Notes: generated from the sequence alone by a model not told the origin. 64,000 bases of DNA from Paenibacillus periandrae (GCF_022458865.1 NZ_JAJNMU010000007.1:248001-312000), one strand, 5' to 3'. Positions 42,754-52,823 are shown, numbered from the stretch's first letter. Numbers and translations are program-made.

Positions 42754-45072
42754 TTATTTATTACGGCTTAAATTCCGGTACAGCATTGGAGTCGTGCCCT
42801 CATACTTTTTGAATAGACGGATAAACGTCGTACGGCTGAAAATACCGACACGATTCGAAATCTCGCTAACATTCAAATCGGTTTCCACCAGCATTTCCTT
42901 AGCTTTGGCGATCCGATACTTACTGATGTACCCAATCAGATTCTCACCTGTTTTTTCTTTAAATACATGCGAAATATATTTGGAGGAGACGCCCATCTCA
43001 CCGGAGATTTTCTCCAGACCCAAATCATGATGGTAGTTTCCTTCTATGTATTCGATAATAAGCGAGCTGATCTCACTGAAGCCGTCCTGCTCCTGTAAGG
43101 AAAACCGAGCCATGATCAGCTCAAAAAAAGCAAGCACCACATTCAGCTGTTCTTCATGGTTCGTTAAAGAAACGAACTTACCCGGCTCCATCAGTTCACT
43201 CGGATTGATCCCCCGTTCAGCGAGGAAGCGGCAGCCTGTGTTGTAGATTTCAGACACGAGTGCCGAGATCAAGTGGCGGGGGACGCCCTTCTCTTTATTT
43301 TTCCCGATGATACTGTCCACCTTCAGCCGAAGATTAGACATATCACCTGCCTTCAAGCAGTTAATAATCCCATTCTCATCCATGAATGAATAGGAATAAT
43401 GCATAGAGCCATGAGAAACAGCAGTGGCATCAATTATTTGAAAATCCATCTTTCCATCCGCCGATTCCAGCGCCTTCAACGCATCCGCGTATGACCTCGT
43501 AATGCCTTGAATCCCTTCATGTAGGTCTCCAAGCCCGATATAAATAAAACAATATCTTGAATCGTAATGGAACGTATCGACCATCGTTTGCAAGCCCTTC
43601 CGCAGCCGCTCCGTGTCCTCGGCATCCTCCACATTTACGATCCCGATATACAGATGGTCATGTTCCTCCAGCAGGTATATATTGGCGTAGGGCAGCAGCA
43701 GCCCCCATATAATCTTTTTCATTTTGCTGACGATATGCAACCGCTCGACATCCTGAATGTCCTGATAAAAGGCCTCCTTAAAGTCGAAGCGGATGATGCA
43801 GCATACATACGAGGATTTATGAAAAGAGCTATATTTGCTTAGCATGGTTCCGATTTCCTGTTTGTTAACTGCAGTTCTTCCATGAATCAGATTCAACAGT
43901 GATTGCTCCAAATATCCGACGGATACGGTTTCCAGCTCATGCTTGAATTGATGATTATGCTCGATTAAACGATGAATACGAGTACCGATAAAATCAAACG
44001 CCGTATGCCGGTTCGTACTGTCAGTACGCTCATCGCTCTCCTCAGGATGGTCAAGAATATCCCGTATGCGTTTAATGGGATTGTACAGATTGAAGGTGAA
44101 TATAAACGAGAACAGGATACCGACCACAACCAGTACGAAGCAGGTCGTTAGCAAAGACAAGAGGTAATAGCTGGTTTGATTACGAAATTCGGCCACAGGC
44201 GTCACCGAATAATAGCTCCAGCCGTACGTTTCCGACGTGACCTGAGTTACGATGAATGCCTCCTGGTTGATTTTCAACTCCCCATGCTGAAGACTCCCCG
44301 ATTTGAAGAAAGCCTGAATTTCTGAAATGACCGTTGATTCCCTCAGCTGGTTTGTACTGCTCCATATCACCTTGTTGTGATTGTTGTCGATTACAATGAA
44401 TTGCGTAGAGTCCACCAACGTATGATTTCGTAACGTCTTATCAATGATGTCAATCGGAATCGTATACACCATAGCCGCTTTATGGCCGTTTATCAGACTG
44501 GTGAACAAAAATGGGATAACCGGTTTGCTCACCGTCCTGTTTACTAGAATCTCAGTAGGCTCCAGAATCTCTAAGGGTCTGCCGTTCTCAAGCTTGTCTC
44601 TCCACAAGTTCTGATCGTATCCGATAAATTTGTAATTCTCAAAAAACTGCCGGTAATCCTCCAGCCCATCCTGCTTGAATACCTTTTCATCGTCTGTGTA
44701 AACAAATATATTATCAATGAATTCACTTAGATTGTTAGAAATTCTCGCTAATATTTGCGTAACTTTGGTTAGCTCCAAACGTTCATCATCACGATACTCG
44801 GCATAAGGCTTTAGAATGGCTCTAACCTCATAAAAAAAGCTGGGCCCGGAGCTGGATTGTGCCGTATTCAAATAAATATCAATGGTATGAACAGACGATT
44901 GCAGATTCGTTTCAAACTTCTGTGTAAACTCTTCCTGGAGTCGATTCGTCGTAGTTACGTAATAAATCGCCCCTATCAATACAATAGGGATCAAAAAAGA
45001 GAGGAAGAACAGCAGTATACGTAAAAATAGTCTGTTTAATGGAACGGAAACTTTAGAATTCATTGTTTTCAT
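42754..45072 (-). CDS. Membrane-bound AraC-family regulator with Cache-type sensor
   Basis: A 772-residue protein: first membrane segment (about 18-40), extracellular dCache-type domain (about 45-300), second membrane segment (about 305-330), a YesN-type GGDEF-like region (about 400-550) and the C-terminal AraC helix-turn-helix (about 670-770, DLGLEKISGEMGVSSKYISHVFK and AKEMLVETDLNVSEISNRVGI). This class lies next to sugar ABC transporters in Paenibacillus and senses the substrate or its binding protein outside the cell. It follows the transporter operon on the same strand behind a terminator. RBS GAGGGTGG precedes ATG. Confidence 0.9.
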   Translation of the reverse strand: MKTMNSKVSVPLNRLFLRILLFFLSFLIPIVLIGAIYYVTTTNRLQEEFTQKFETNLQSSVHTIDIYLNTAQSSSGPSFFYEVRAILKPYAEYRDDERLELTKVTQILARISNNLSEFIDNIFVYTDDEKVFKQDGLEDYRQFFENYKFIGYDQNLWRDKLENGRPLEILEPTEILVNRTVSKPVIPFLFTSLINGHKAAMVYTIPIDIIDKTLRNHTLVDSTQFIVIDNNHNKVIWSSTNQLRESTVISEIQAFFKSGSLQHGELKINQEAFIVTQVTSETYGWSYYSVTPVAEFRNQTSYYLLSLLTTCFVLVVVGILFSFIFTFNLYNPIKRIRDILDHPEESDERTDSTNRHTAFDFIGTRIHRLIEHNHQFKHELETVSVGYLEQSLLNLIHGRTAVNKQEIGTMLSKYSSFHKSSYVCCIIRFDFKEAFYQDIQDVERLHIVSKMKKIIWGLLLPYANIYLLEEHDHLYIGIVNVEDAEDTERLRKGLQTMVDTFHYDSRYCFIYIGLGDLHEGIQGITRSYADALKALESADGKMDFQIIDATAVSHGSMHYSYSFMDENGIINCLKAGDMSNLRLKVDSIIGKNKEKGVPRHLISALVSEIYNTGCRFLAERGINPSELMEPGKFVSLTNHEEQLNVVLAFFELIMARFSLQEQDGFSEISSLIIEYIEGNYHHDLGLEKISGEMGVSSKYISHVFKEKTGENLIGYISKYRIAKAKEMLVETDLNVSEISNRVGIFSRTTFIRLFKKYEGTTPMLYRNLSRNK

Positions 45073-45207
45073 TGCCCAACCACCCTCTCTCTTAGTCCCG
45101 TTGAATGAAGGCGCTTCCTTTTCTTCTTATTATACTGCCAAACCTGTAAAAAGAAATGCCCAACCTTGCGATAGCAGGGGCTTCCAATAACTTCATCAAA
45201 AATATGC

Positions 45208-45247
45208 AAAAACCTGCCAGGGCCGTTGAAACGCTCCTTCTGGCAGG
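45208..45247 (-). terminator. Terminator of the sugar ABC transporter operon
   Basis: On the minus strand CCTGCCAG and CTGGCAGG pair around a 19-base loop, followed by TTTTT. It lies 30 bases after the binding-protein gene, ahead of the AraC gene. Confidence 0.85.
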
Positions 45248-45278
45248 CCTTCCTATCAGAAATCCTTTGAAAGCCCAC

Positions 45279-46853
45279 TCACTGTTTGAGATAACGTTGA
45301 TTGGCTTCATTATATATCTTTTCGATTTCCAAAGCCCCGCTGTCGATGAGCTGCTGGGAAAACTTATCGAAATCACTAACAGGACGAACGCCAATAATAA
45401 ATTTATCCATCTCCTGATCGACCAGCGTGTCCACCTTGGACTGCAATGTTTTCAATCGTGAAAGCTCGTCATTCGTAAATGGCGGAGCGACCACCTCGTA
45501 GACATAGCCCTTCTCGGTAGTAATCATATCTTTCCATTTCACCAGCTCAGGGGCCGAGGTCTCAACCATCGGGTGTTCATCGACATTAAGAGCAAGCTGC
45601 TCAAAACCGGTCGCCAGATCAGTCTGCATGTTGCGGAACGGGTCCTTCATTTTGGCATACTTCTGAAGCACACTGTCCAGAATAACCGGCTTGCCGTTCT
45701 CCATTTTGTAATTAACCCCTTCTACACCATAAGCGGTGGCGCGTGTCCCTTCCTCACCATAAAACCAATCCAGGAATCGAACCAGCTCATGCGGATTTTT
45801 TGTTTTGGAGCTAATTACGATATTGTGCATCCAGTCTTTTTTATACATCCAGCCCCGAGTTTGACCTAGATCGTTTTTCATCAGCGGAAGCAGCTCGAAA
45901 CGAGCTTTGGGATTAATCGGCTTCAAGGCTTCATTAAAATTGACACCAAAGCTGTTATTATCGTAGTAGAATAACGACCTGCCTGAAGCCAGCTTCTCTT
46001 TCATCGCATCGGCTGTATTGACCGCGTAGTCCGGGTCCAGCAGTTTTTCCTTAAATAGCTTGCTCATGAATTCAAGAACGGGTTTAAATTCGGGATGAGC
46101 CTGACCGTATACGTATTTGCCACCCTCTATGTTCGGATCATAATAAATCCGGTTTCCTGAACCCATTGCGAAGGAAATCGGCTTCAATAAATTAAATGCA
46201 TTTTCTCTTCCCGTATACGGAATGGAATTCGGATACTTCTCTTTAAATTTTTTGAGCACCTTATACAAGTCGTCAAAGGTTTTCGGCGCCTCCAGCCCCA
46301 ATTCCTCCAGCAAATCGTATCGTATCATCGCACCTTGAGCCAGTTGAAGCTTCCACGCTCCCAATTTCGGAAATGAATAGATTTTACCGTCAATATTATT
46401 TTTAGCGATTTCTTTATTTTCCTTCATGATTTTGGCCAGATTGGGCGCATCGCTCATATAGTCGCTGATCGACAGAAAGAGTCCGTTCTTGGCGCCGTCG
46501 ACATACATTTGTTTGCCATAGGCGACCTCCATAATATCTGGCAGGCTGTTGGTGGCAATAATCGTCTGCGCTTTTTGCTCATAGTTTGTGGTGACGAGCT
46601 CCAATTGAATTTTTACATTCGTTTTCTCAAATATATAATCGAATAGCGGTGCCTGCAGGTTAATATTTGAAGAGCCTTTCAGTATTTTCACGGTTAATGG
46701 CACATCAGACGCCTTACTTCCCGCAGCAGCAGGCTTCGGAGTGCTTGTGCTTGGAGCCTCCTTCACCGTTTGCTTAGATGAAGAATCCGAGCATGCCGTA
46801 ACGGTCAGCATCAGTGCCATAGATGAAAGAAGTACTTTTCCTTGTTTGTTCAT
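45279..46853 (-). CDS. ABC transporter solute-binding lipoprotein (LplA-like)
   Basis: A 524-residue lipoprotein with a hydrophobic signal and lipobox LTVTAC (Cys 21), a Ser/Thr/Pro linker and a family-1 solute-binding domain (about 50-500; TTNYEQKAQTIIATNSLPDI is typical). It should bind an oligosaccharide or sugar acid outside the cell. ATG 46853 follows GAGGAGGGG. It is the third gene of the operon after two permeases. No ATPase gene is present, as is usual for this transporter class, which uses a shared MsmX-type ATPase. Confidence 0.9.
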   Translation of the reverse strand: MNKQGKVLLSSMALMLTVTACSDSSSKQTVKEAPSTSTPKPAAAGSKASDVPLTVKILKGSSNINLQAPLFDYIFEKTNVKIQLELVTTNYEQKAQTIIATNSLPDIMEVAYGKQMYVDGAKNGLFLSISDYMSDAPNLAKIMKENKEIAKNNIDGKIYSFPKLGAWKLQLAQGAMIRYDLLEELGLEAPKTFDDLYKVLKKFKEKYPNSIPYTGRENAFNLLKPISFAMGSGNRIYYDPNIEGGKYVYGQAHPEFKPVLEFMSKLFKEKLLDPDYAVNTADAMKEKLASGRSLFYYDNNSFGVNFNEALKPINPKARFELLPLMKNDLGQTRGWMYKKDWMHNIVISSKTKNPHELVRFLDWFYGEEGTRATAYGVEGVNYKMENGKPVILDSVLQKYAKMKDPFRNMQTDLATGFEQLALNVDEHPMVETSAPELVKWKDMITTEKGYVYEVVAPPFTNDELSRLKTLQSKVDTLVDQEMDKFIIGVRPVSDFDKFSQQLIDSGALEIEKIYNEANQRYLKQ

Positions 46854-46883
46854 ACTTACCCCTCCTCAAATGAGTAATCAACG

Positions 46884-47753
46884 TTAACCCTTCAACGAAC
46901 CGACCATTGCGCCTTTAACAAAATATTTTTGAATAAACGGATACACTGCGAGAATCGGTAAAATGGTTACGATCACAACGGCATACTTCATGCTTAGGAG
47001 AATTGTAGTCAAATCCCTCGTTGAGTTGACCTCGCCTACATTGCCATCGACAATCATACTGCGCATGATGATCTGAACGGGCACCATTTCGTTATTACGT
47101 AAGTAGATCGTAGCCGGAAAAAAGCTATTCCAATGCCACACTGCGTAGAACATGATCATAGTAGCAAACACAGGAGCAGATAGCGGAATAATAATCCTCC
47201 AAAATATCGTGATCTCATGTGCACCATCAATGACAGCCGATTCCTGAATTTCATTCGGAATGTTCTGGAAAAACGTCCTCATGATGATCATGTACCATAC
47301 GTTGATCGCGGGGGGAATGACGATGGCCCACATGCTGTTCATCAGCCCCAAGCTGTCAACAACGAGATAAGTCGGGATCATCCCACCGTGGAACAGCATC
47401 GTAATGATAATGAAAACGGTAAAAAATGACCGGCCGTAAAGCCTGCTTCGAGATAAAGGATAAGCACACAATGCGGTCGCTGCTACATTAATGAAGGTGC
47501 CTACACTAGTGTACAGCAAAGTATTGCCGTACGCCCTGATCACTTTGGGATCCGTTAGAATTGTGTAATACGCTTCTAAATTAAACCCTTTAGGAAACCA
47601 TTTGATTTCTCCACGCATCACGTTCATCCCATCGCTGACAGAAACAATAAACATGTAATAGAGCGGATATACAAAGGCAAAGATAGCCGCAATCAAGCTC
47701 AGATAAATGACGGCATCAAAGCAAATGGAGCCCACGGTCATTTGTTTTTTCAT
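46884..47753 (-). CDS. Sugar ABC transporter permease, YtcP-like
   Basis: A 289-residue permease with six membrane segments and the ATPase-contact EAA loop at ESAVIDGAHEITIFWRIIIPL (central residues DGAHE, about 183). The N-terminal MSVSDG-type segment and C-terminal FVKGAMVGSLKG match YtcP-like permeases. It forms the channel together with the LplB-like permease encoded 38 bases upstream. Confidence 0.92.
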   Translation of the reverse strand: MKKQMTVGSICFDAVIYLSLIAAIFAFVYPLYYMFIVSVSDGMNVMRGEIKWFPKGFNLEAYYTILTDPKVIRAYGNTLLYTSVGTFINVAATALCAYPLSRSRLYGRSFFTVFIIITMLFHGGMIPTYLVVDSLGLMNSMWAIVIPPAINVWYMIIMRTFFQNIPNEIQESAVIDGAHEITIFWRIIIPLSAPVFATMIMFYAVWHWNSFFPATIYLRNNEMVPVQIIMRSMIVDGNVGEVNSTRDLTTILLSMKYAVVIVTILPILAVYPFIQKYFVKGAMVGSLKG

Positions 47754-47791
47754 GTGATTCTCCTTTCATAATGTGCCGTGACGGAGAAGTA

Positions 47792-48742
47792 TTACCATAA
47801 GCTCGTTTCGCTCACTTTACGCGACACTTGATTGGCAGCCGTGATCAGGCAAAGTGAAATCACTGCTTGAAAAAGCTCGACGGCTGTAGCATAGCTAAAA
47901 TCGTTCCCGAGCAAGCCACGCCGGTAAGCGAAGGTCGATATGACATCAGCTGTTTCATAGGTGGGACCCGTATACAGCAGCAATATTTTCTCATAGCCAA
48001 TGGACATCATATTGCCGAGCGTAAGCAGGAACATAATGGTCACGACTGGAGCAATGCCAGGCAGTGTTACATGACGAATCTGCTCCCATCGATTGGCACC
48101 ATCCATCCGGGCCGCTTCGTATTGCTGCGGATCAATCGAGGATAAGGCTGCCAAATAAATAATCGAACCCCAACCGACGCCCTGCCATATATCCGAGGTG
48201 ATATAGATCGTCCGAAACCAATCAGCCATCATCAGAAAAGGTCTCGGTTCGATGCCAAATTCAATCAAAACACGGTTGACCAGCCCATCGTTGGAGAAAA
48301 AATTGACCACCATGCCGCATATGACAACGGTTGAAAGGAAGTGCGGCAAGTAACTAACGGTTTGCGATAGCTTTTTGAACCATTTTAATTTAACCTCATT
48401 CAGTATGAGTGCCAAAATAATCGGGGTGGGGAAATAAAACAGGAGCATATACACATTAAGAACCACCGTGTTCTTTACTAATCTCCAAAAGTACGGATCA
48501 CTCAGAAATTCCCGAAAATGTCTAAGCCCTACCCATTCACTGTGAAAAACACCCTTTACAAAATTATAGTCCTGAAAGCCGATCAGCAGCCCGAACATGG
48601 GGCCATACTTAAACAAAATAAAATAAAGGATCGGCAACGACAACATAACGTACAAGTACTTGCTCTCGGCAATTCTTTTTCTTCGTTCTGTTTTAATCGT
48701 AGCTGCTACTTTCCTTGTCCCCGCTATGCTCCTTACTTCCAT
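47792..48742 (-). CDS. Sugar ABC transporter permease, LplB-like
   Basis: A 316-residue permease with six membrane segments (from about residue 25) and an EAA loop at YEAARMDGANRWEQIRHVTLP (central residues DGANR, about 215). The segment SEWVGLRHFREFL is typical of LplB. ATG 48742 lies seven bases after GAGAGGAG, which is better than the longer frame at 48790. It is the first gene of the operon and has a cre site 56 bases ahead of its start. Confidence 0.9.
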   Translation of the reverse strand: MEVRSIAGTRKVAATIKTERRKRIAESKYLYVMLSLPILYFILFKYGPMFGLLIGFQDYNFVKGVFHSEWVGLRHFREFLSDPYFWRLVKNTVVLNVYMLLFYFPTPIILALILNEVKLKWFKKLSQTVSYLPHFLSTVVICGMVVNFFSNDGLVNRVLIEFGIEPRPFLMMADWFRTIYITSDIWQGVGWGSIIYLAALSSIDPQQYEAARMDGANRWEQIRHVTLPGIAPVVTIMFLLTLGNMMSIGYEKILLLYTGPTYETADVISTFAYRRGLLGNDFSYATAVELFQAVISLCLITAANQVSRKVSETSLW

Positions 48743-48797
48743 TGACATACTCCTCTCCAGCCTGTTAGCCACCCTTTGGTTCAACTCCATTCAACTC

Positions 48798-48853
48798 AGA
48801 AAGCGGTTGCAATATGTGGTTATTCGATTGCTGCTGTAACGATTCTCAGTATA
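48798..48853 (-). promoter_or_regulatory. Promoter with downstream cre site for the ABC transporter operon
   Basis: On the minus strand a -10 TATACT lies at 48853-48848 with a weak -35 TTATCA 17 bases upstream. The cre sequence TTGCAACCGCTTTCT, a full match to WTGNAANCGNWNNCW, lies at 48812-48798, downstream of the start of transcription, where CcpA acts as a roadblock. Confidence 0.6.
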
Positions 48854-48970
48854 GCATCCATACCAAGGCGTGATAACAACCATTATGGCAGGTGAGGTTC
48901 CATTTTTTCTCCATAGACCGGTTTGTTTCATTTTTCTATCTTGTTTCATTTCAAAACAAAACTTGTATGC

Positions 48971-49013
48971 AAAAAGCTATTCGGCAGCACCTCGCAGCAC
49001 TACGGAATAGCTT
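48971..49013 (-). terminator. Terminator of the glycoside hydrolase gene
   Basis: On the minus strand AAGCTATTC and GAATAGCTT pair around 22 bases, followed by TTTTT (48975-48971). It lies 45 bases after the GH67-like gene and separates it from the transporter operon. Confidence 0.8.
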
Positions 49014-49057
49014 GGTTGTTATGCATATTTTGCTTCATTTGGAGCTGATGCCCCGAG

Positions 49058-51469
49058 TTATGCCTGGACTTGCTGCGGCTCACTTCTGATCAGCCATATT
49101 TCCCCTACATTCAATCGCTTGGTGCCCTGGGTGCGCAGGAAGGTCAGCTTCAGCTCGCCAGTGCTCACCAATTCACGGGGAATAAGAGCCTCACGAATCG
49201 TTACCGCTGATCCGTTCACCAGAAGGCTTTCTTCGACCACATAAGTATCGTTAGCCGTTAGCTTCACCTGAACCGCCTTGTGCGCTTCAACTCCAATCTC
49301 ACCGACATAAGCCACCTTCACTATGTAATCTGTCGATGGGTCCAGATGATCATAACGAACAATGATCGGAGTATCGAGCATAACATTGATATGATTAATC
49401 CAGGCAAGCGGAATGCCGCCTCGTTCCTTTTCCTTTGCTTCTGTAATAGCCCCTGAAAGCAAATAAACGGCATGGGCCGTTCTCGGCGAATACAGGTAAC
49501 CTGGATCCTTTTCCCACCCTTGTCCAGGGTCAATACGACGATTGCTGCGATACGAGCCCAAATTATCGTAAAAGCCACCAGGACCCGGATTGATCCGATT
49601 CAGCGCTTCATCGATCATCGTCAGTCGTTTCGTCTCCTCCTGTTCCTCCTTGATCAAGGCGCACCTGATCCGCAGCCAACGGGCATCGTTCAAAGGAGCA
49701 TTAATCGCATCCATGAACGCTCCTCGATCCTGAGCTATTGCATAATGCCTTGTCACGGTTAGCTGGTAGCCAATATTGGCAAACAGCTGATCGGCCAGCT
49801 CCTCGCATCGTCTGCGATAATCCTGAGCCACCGGCTCTGTTTCAGCCCTTGATAAAAGCTGTTCAACCTGCTGCACGGCAGCCAATGCTCCTGTGTGTTT
49901 TGCTTCCCGCAGTGCTTCCTTGGCTCTGTATTCCAGATCGGTTTCATAGAAAAGCCGCCGCTTCGTGTAGGCGTCAAAGTAAGCGCGCAGCAAGCCCATC
50001 TGGAAGCGGTAATTGTTCAACACGCGCTCAGATGCTTCCCTTTCCATCTGCTGCCACTGCAGTAAGGTTATTTCCACGCCTTCATTTGCCGCCAGAGGCC
50101 CAACCCAATTGTCCTCCAACGCCAGCAAGCCTTGAGCCACTCCGTCTGCCAGCTCACAGCTGATAAACCATCCGGCAAAATCCCTCAACGTTTCCACAGC
50201 TGGTGTCTGTGGGTTCCAATCCTGATCGTTCCAGATAAATTTATTTACATCGTCATTAATGCCTTCGGAATAAGATAAATTGCCCACCGTATAAGAGGCC
50301 AGCTCGTTATGAATATGCTTTTGCGCCAACGGACGAGGATTGCTGCTTTCCCTGCCTAACGTAAGCGCATAAGAGAGGTCCCAGTCGGCTACCGGATATT
50401 GGCAATGAAAATTGTGCGTGATGTCCTCATAGCGTCGAATCGAGTATTTCTGCGGAACAATTCGTCTAAGCTCCGGCAGTGCTTCGTCCACATGAGGACC
50501 GAATACAATGCCGCCCAGCCAATCCGGCTCCTTGCTCAGCTGCTCATAGAAGCCGTTCTTCCAGGCAGTTGGATCACCATTCATAACCTGAGGCGACAAC
50601 CATAGCTTAGCTTCCGGATGGTAACGGTTCAGCAATCCGGCTACTTGTTCGCACCATTTAAATAACGGCTCTGGCTCCATATCTCCCGGATCGCTGCCAG
50701 GGATGAAAATATGTTGAATATGCGGAAGGCTGCTGAATATATGCTCACGCTCGGCCAGCTCCGCCGCAATCGTAGCCGGATTGGAGAAGTCTTTGCCGAG
50801 ATTCGGATACCAGATCCACGTATCCATTCCGTAGGAAGCAATGATTTCAGATAATCGGATCATCATTTCCATCGGTTCAACCTTCATCACCGGACCTATC
50901 GGATCATCATCCGTTCTTGGCGGCAAGATTTCGATGCTATTCGCACCGAAAATAGCCAAATCCCGAATATACTGGTCGTACTGTTCTATGCTCCAAGCAT
51001 CATAAGCATTGTTCTTTGGCCTGTAGCCAAGCTGATGCCCACGCAGAGGAAAGCTCGGAGCTTCATTCAGGTTGAGCTCACGTTCCAGCTGTATAAGATG
51101 ATCTCCCCACCTTAATGAGCGCAGCAGCTTGCCTACTCCGTATAATACGCCCCGGGCATCCGCGCCAATGATATACACCGTATGGTTGCCGTCAGCCAAC
51201 ACCGTACGAATCGCGTAACCTTCCGGCTTCAGGACGGGAAGGTCCTTAGGCAGACGTTCGCCATCGAATTCTTCAATGGCATGCAATGAATCCATCGTAC
51301 CGATCACTATTACTGGAGCATTTCCATCAGGAAAGCTATTCGCGCGGCTTAATCGGATTCCTGTGCGTTTCTCCAGCTCTTCGATCAGAACATCAACCGC
51401 CTTAGCCTCTGCTCCCTTGGCTTCCTTGGACGAGACCACTGTGGCCGCGACCAAATTGAATAATTCCAT
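49058..51469 (-). CDS. Large GH67/GH20-like glycoside hydrolase of uncertain substrate
   Basis: An 803-residue cytoplasmic protein with no signal peptide. The N-terminal region (about 1-135) looks like the GH20/GH67 accessory domain, with IIGADARGVLYGVGKLLR (central GVLYGVG, about 105). A barrel-like middle section follows (about 140-470: FPLRGHQLGYRP, WIWYPNLGKDF, HIFIPGSDPGD, LWLSPQV), and the C-terminal part is helical and then beta-rich. Alpha-glucuronidase of family GH67 has this general plan, but I cannot identify catalytic acids with confidence. Its place beside the sugar transporter and AraC sensor suggests it cleaves the imported oligosaccharide inside the cell. Confidence 0.65.
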   Translation of the reverse strand: MELFNLVAATVVSSKEAKGAEAKAVDVLIEELEKRTGIRLSRANSFPDGNAPVIVIGTMDSLHAIEEFDGERLPKDLPVLKPEGYAIRTVLADGNHTVYIIGADARGVLYGVGKLLRSLRWGDHLIQLERELNLNEAPSFPLRGHQLGYRPKNNAYDAWSIEQYDQYIRDLAIFGANSIEILPPRTDDDPIGPVMKVEPMEMMIRLSEIIASYGMDTWIWYPNLGKDFSNPATIAAELAEREHIFSSLPHIQHIFIPGSDPGDMEPEPLFKWCEQVAGLLNRYHPEAKLWLSPQVMNGDPTAWKNGFYEQLSKEPDWLGGIVFGPHVDEALPELRRIVPQKYSIRRYEDITHNFHCQYPVADWDLSYALTLGRESSNPRPLAQKHIHNELASYTVGNLSYSEGINDDVNKFIWNDQDWNPQTPAVETLRDFAGWFISCELADGVAQGLLALEDNWVGPLAANEGVEITLLQWQQMEREASERVLNNYRFQMGLLRAYFDAYTKRRLFYETDLEYRAKEALREAKHTGALAAVQQVEQLLSRAETEPVAQDYRRRCEELADQLFANIGYQLTVTRHYAIAQDRGAFMDAINAPLNDARWLRIRCALIKEEQEETKRLTMIDEALNRINPGPGGFYDNLGSYRSNRRIDPGQGWEKDPGYLYSPRTAHAVYLLSGAITEAKEKERGGIPLAWINHINVMLDTPIIVRYDHLDPSTDYIVKVAYVGEIGVEAHKAVQVKLTANDTYVVEESLLVNGSAVTIREALIPRELVSTGELKLTFLRTQGTKRLNVGEIWLIRSEPQQVQA

Positions 51470-51640
51470 TTCTTATGCCTCCATTTCTTTTAGAGCATGC
51501 TCAAAAGGATTGTTCGCGCTAATAAGTGATGTACCATCACTTCCCTTTTTGCACTCTTTTAACTTCGATTGAACTAACTTATTGATTAAGTTAATTACGC
51601 TCAGTATACTCAACTCAAAAGAGGATGTAAACGTTTTAAT

Positions 51641-52165
51641 TTATTTATTCAATACCTTTTCAAAACAGAAGTAGGGCACCTTGCGAAATGGATATCGAAC
51701 TTTCCCCCGCTCACTGTAGCCTCCACGCTGATACATGCCAAGGGCTGCAGCATTCTCTGCATACACATCCAGCCGGATGCTTGTATATCCATGTGAGGCT
51801 ATGTAGGCCTCGGCGAATCGCAGCAGCTTGCTGCCTAATCCTTTCCCTTGATGGTCAGGATGAACAGCAAGACGGTGAATGCAGGCGGCTTTTCCTTCAT
51901 GATCCTGCCAATCCATCGACGCATACGCAGCACCTTGCTTATCATCAATCACTATTGCGGCAATAATGGCTTTGTCATCTCTTATACCGAATAGGTGACC
52001 GTTCTTCAGATCACTTTTCATAATAAATACGTTAGGATAGATCCAATCCCATTGGTAATTGCCTGATTTGCGAAGATTTCGTGTAACTGACGTATACAGG
52101 CTTTTAACCGCTTGGAGATCGTCGACTTGAAGGGTAGTAATTTCTGCCATTCCCACTGGTTTCAC
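51641..52165 (-). CDS. GNAT-family N-acetyltransferase
   Basis: A 174-residue acetyltransferase with the acetyl-CoA motif VHPDHQGKGLGSKLL (central HQGKGLG, about 108), preceded by IHRLAV and followed by LDVYAENAAALGMYQRGGY. The substrate is unknown. The start could be GTG 52165, GTG 52156 or ATG 52150; GAGGGGG is best spaced to GTG 52156. It follows the VC0807-like gene by four to thirteen bases. Confidence 0.85.
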   Translation of the reverse strand: MKPVGMAEITTLQVDDLQAVKSLYTSVTRNLRKSGNYQWDWIYPNVFIMKSDLKNGHLFGIRDDKAIIAAIVIDDKQGAAYASMDWQDHEGKAACIHRLAVHPDHQGKGLGSKLLRFAEAYIASHGYTSIRLDVYAENAAALGMYQRGGYSERGKVRYPFRKVPYFCFEKVLNK

Positions 52166-52169
52166 CCCC

Positions 52170-52823
52170 TCACTTCATATTAGGAAAAGCTGACTCTCGC
52201 TTGATCTGTGCCAACCGTCGTCCTGACTGCTTTCTATACAAATAAGTCCACGCTATGGCTATACCAAGGATGCCATACATAACCAGATGCGACAGTGCCA
52301 AAAATGCTGTAACCGACAAGGAATATACCATTATTACTTTAATTACAGCCTCACCCAATAATGCAGCGCCCCAGCCGGCAGTCATGATTCTCATCACTCT
52401 ACGCGCATAGGCGAATTTCCAGTTATCCGCAAATGCCTGCTTCTGATTCTCATCATTGGAAGCAATGAAGCGAAATGCAAAGTAATAAATAATCGGCTTG
52501 GGAAACAACAGCGACACGAGAAAAATCAAACCCATAATACCGGTAACAAAAGAATCTCTTAACAAAATCAGCTGTTGATCTCCGCCCAGCAGTACCGCGC
52601 CAGCACTGAGAATAAACCCTGTTGCCATAAAGACGGCAAATACATCCAGCTTTTTGTGCTTCACAATATGATAAACCGTATCCAGCAGCGGAATAATCGC
52701 AGCGATCGATAAAGCCATCACATCGGTCATATGTCCTTCCAAAATTGTGTATACAAGTAAAGGTAATCCCCCATTGATCAGTAGAGAAACTAAGATATTG
52801 CGAATTATTTTTTTGCGATTCAT
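52170..52823 (-). CDS. VC0807-family membrane protein
   Basis: A 217-residue protein with six hydrophobic segments (about 10-30, 36-52, 60-78, 86-106, 145-165, 170-195). The pattern of a DTVYH motif in the second segment and LFPKPIIYYFAFRF (about 105-118) fits the VC0807 family, related to intracellular septation A-like proteins of unknown role. The operon order TetR-VC0807-GNAT suggests control by the TetR upstream. Confidence 0.7.
   Translation of the reverse strand: MNRKKIIRNILVSLLINGGLPLLVYTILEGHMTDVMALSIAAIIPLLDTVYHIVKHKKLDVFAVFMATGFILSAGAVLLGGDQQLILLRDSFVTGIMGLIFLVSLLFPKPIIYYFAFRFIASNDENQKQAFADNWKFAYARRVMRIMTAGWGAALLGEAVIKVIMVYSLSVTAFLALSHLVMYGILGIAIAWTYLYRKQSGRRLAQIKRESAFPNMK

Noticed and set aside
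49738..50163. 141-codon plus-strand frame opposite the GH67-like gene
   Set aside because: Antisense to a long supported gene; composition rich in Arg, Pro and Ser as expected of a shadow frame.
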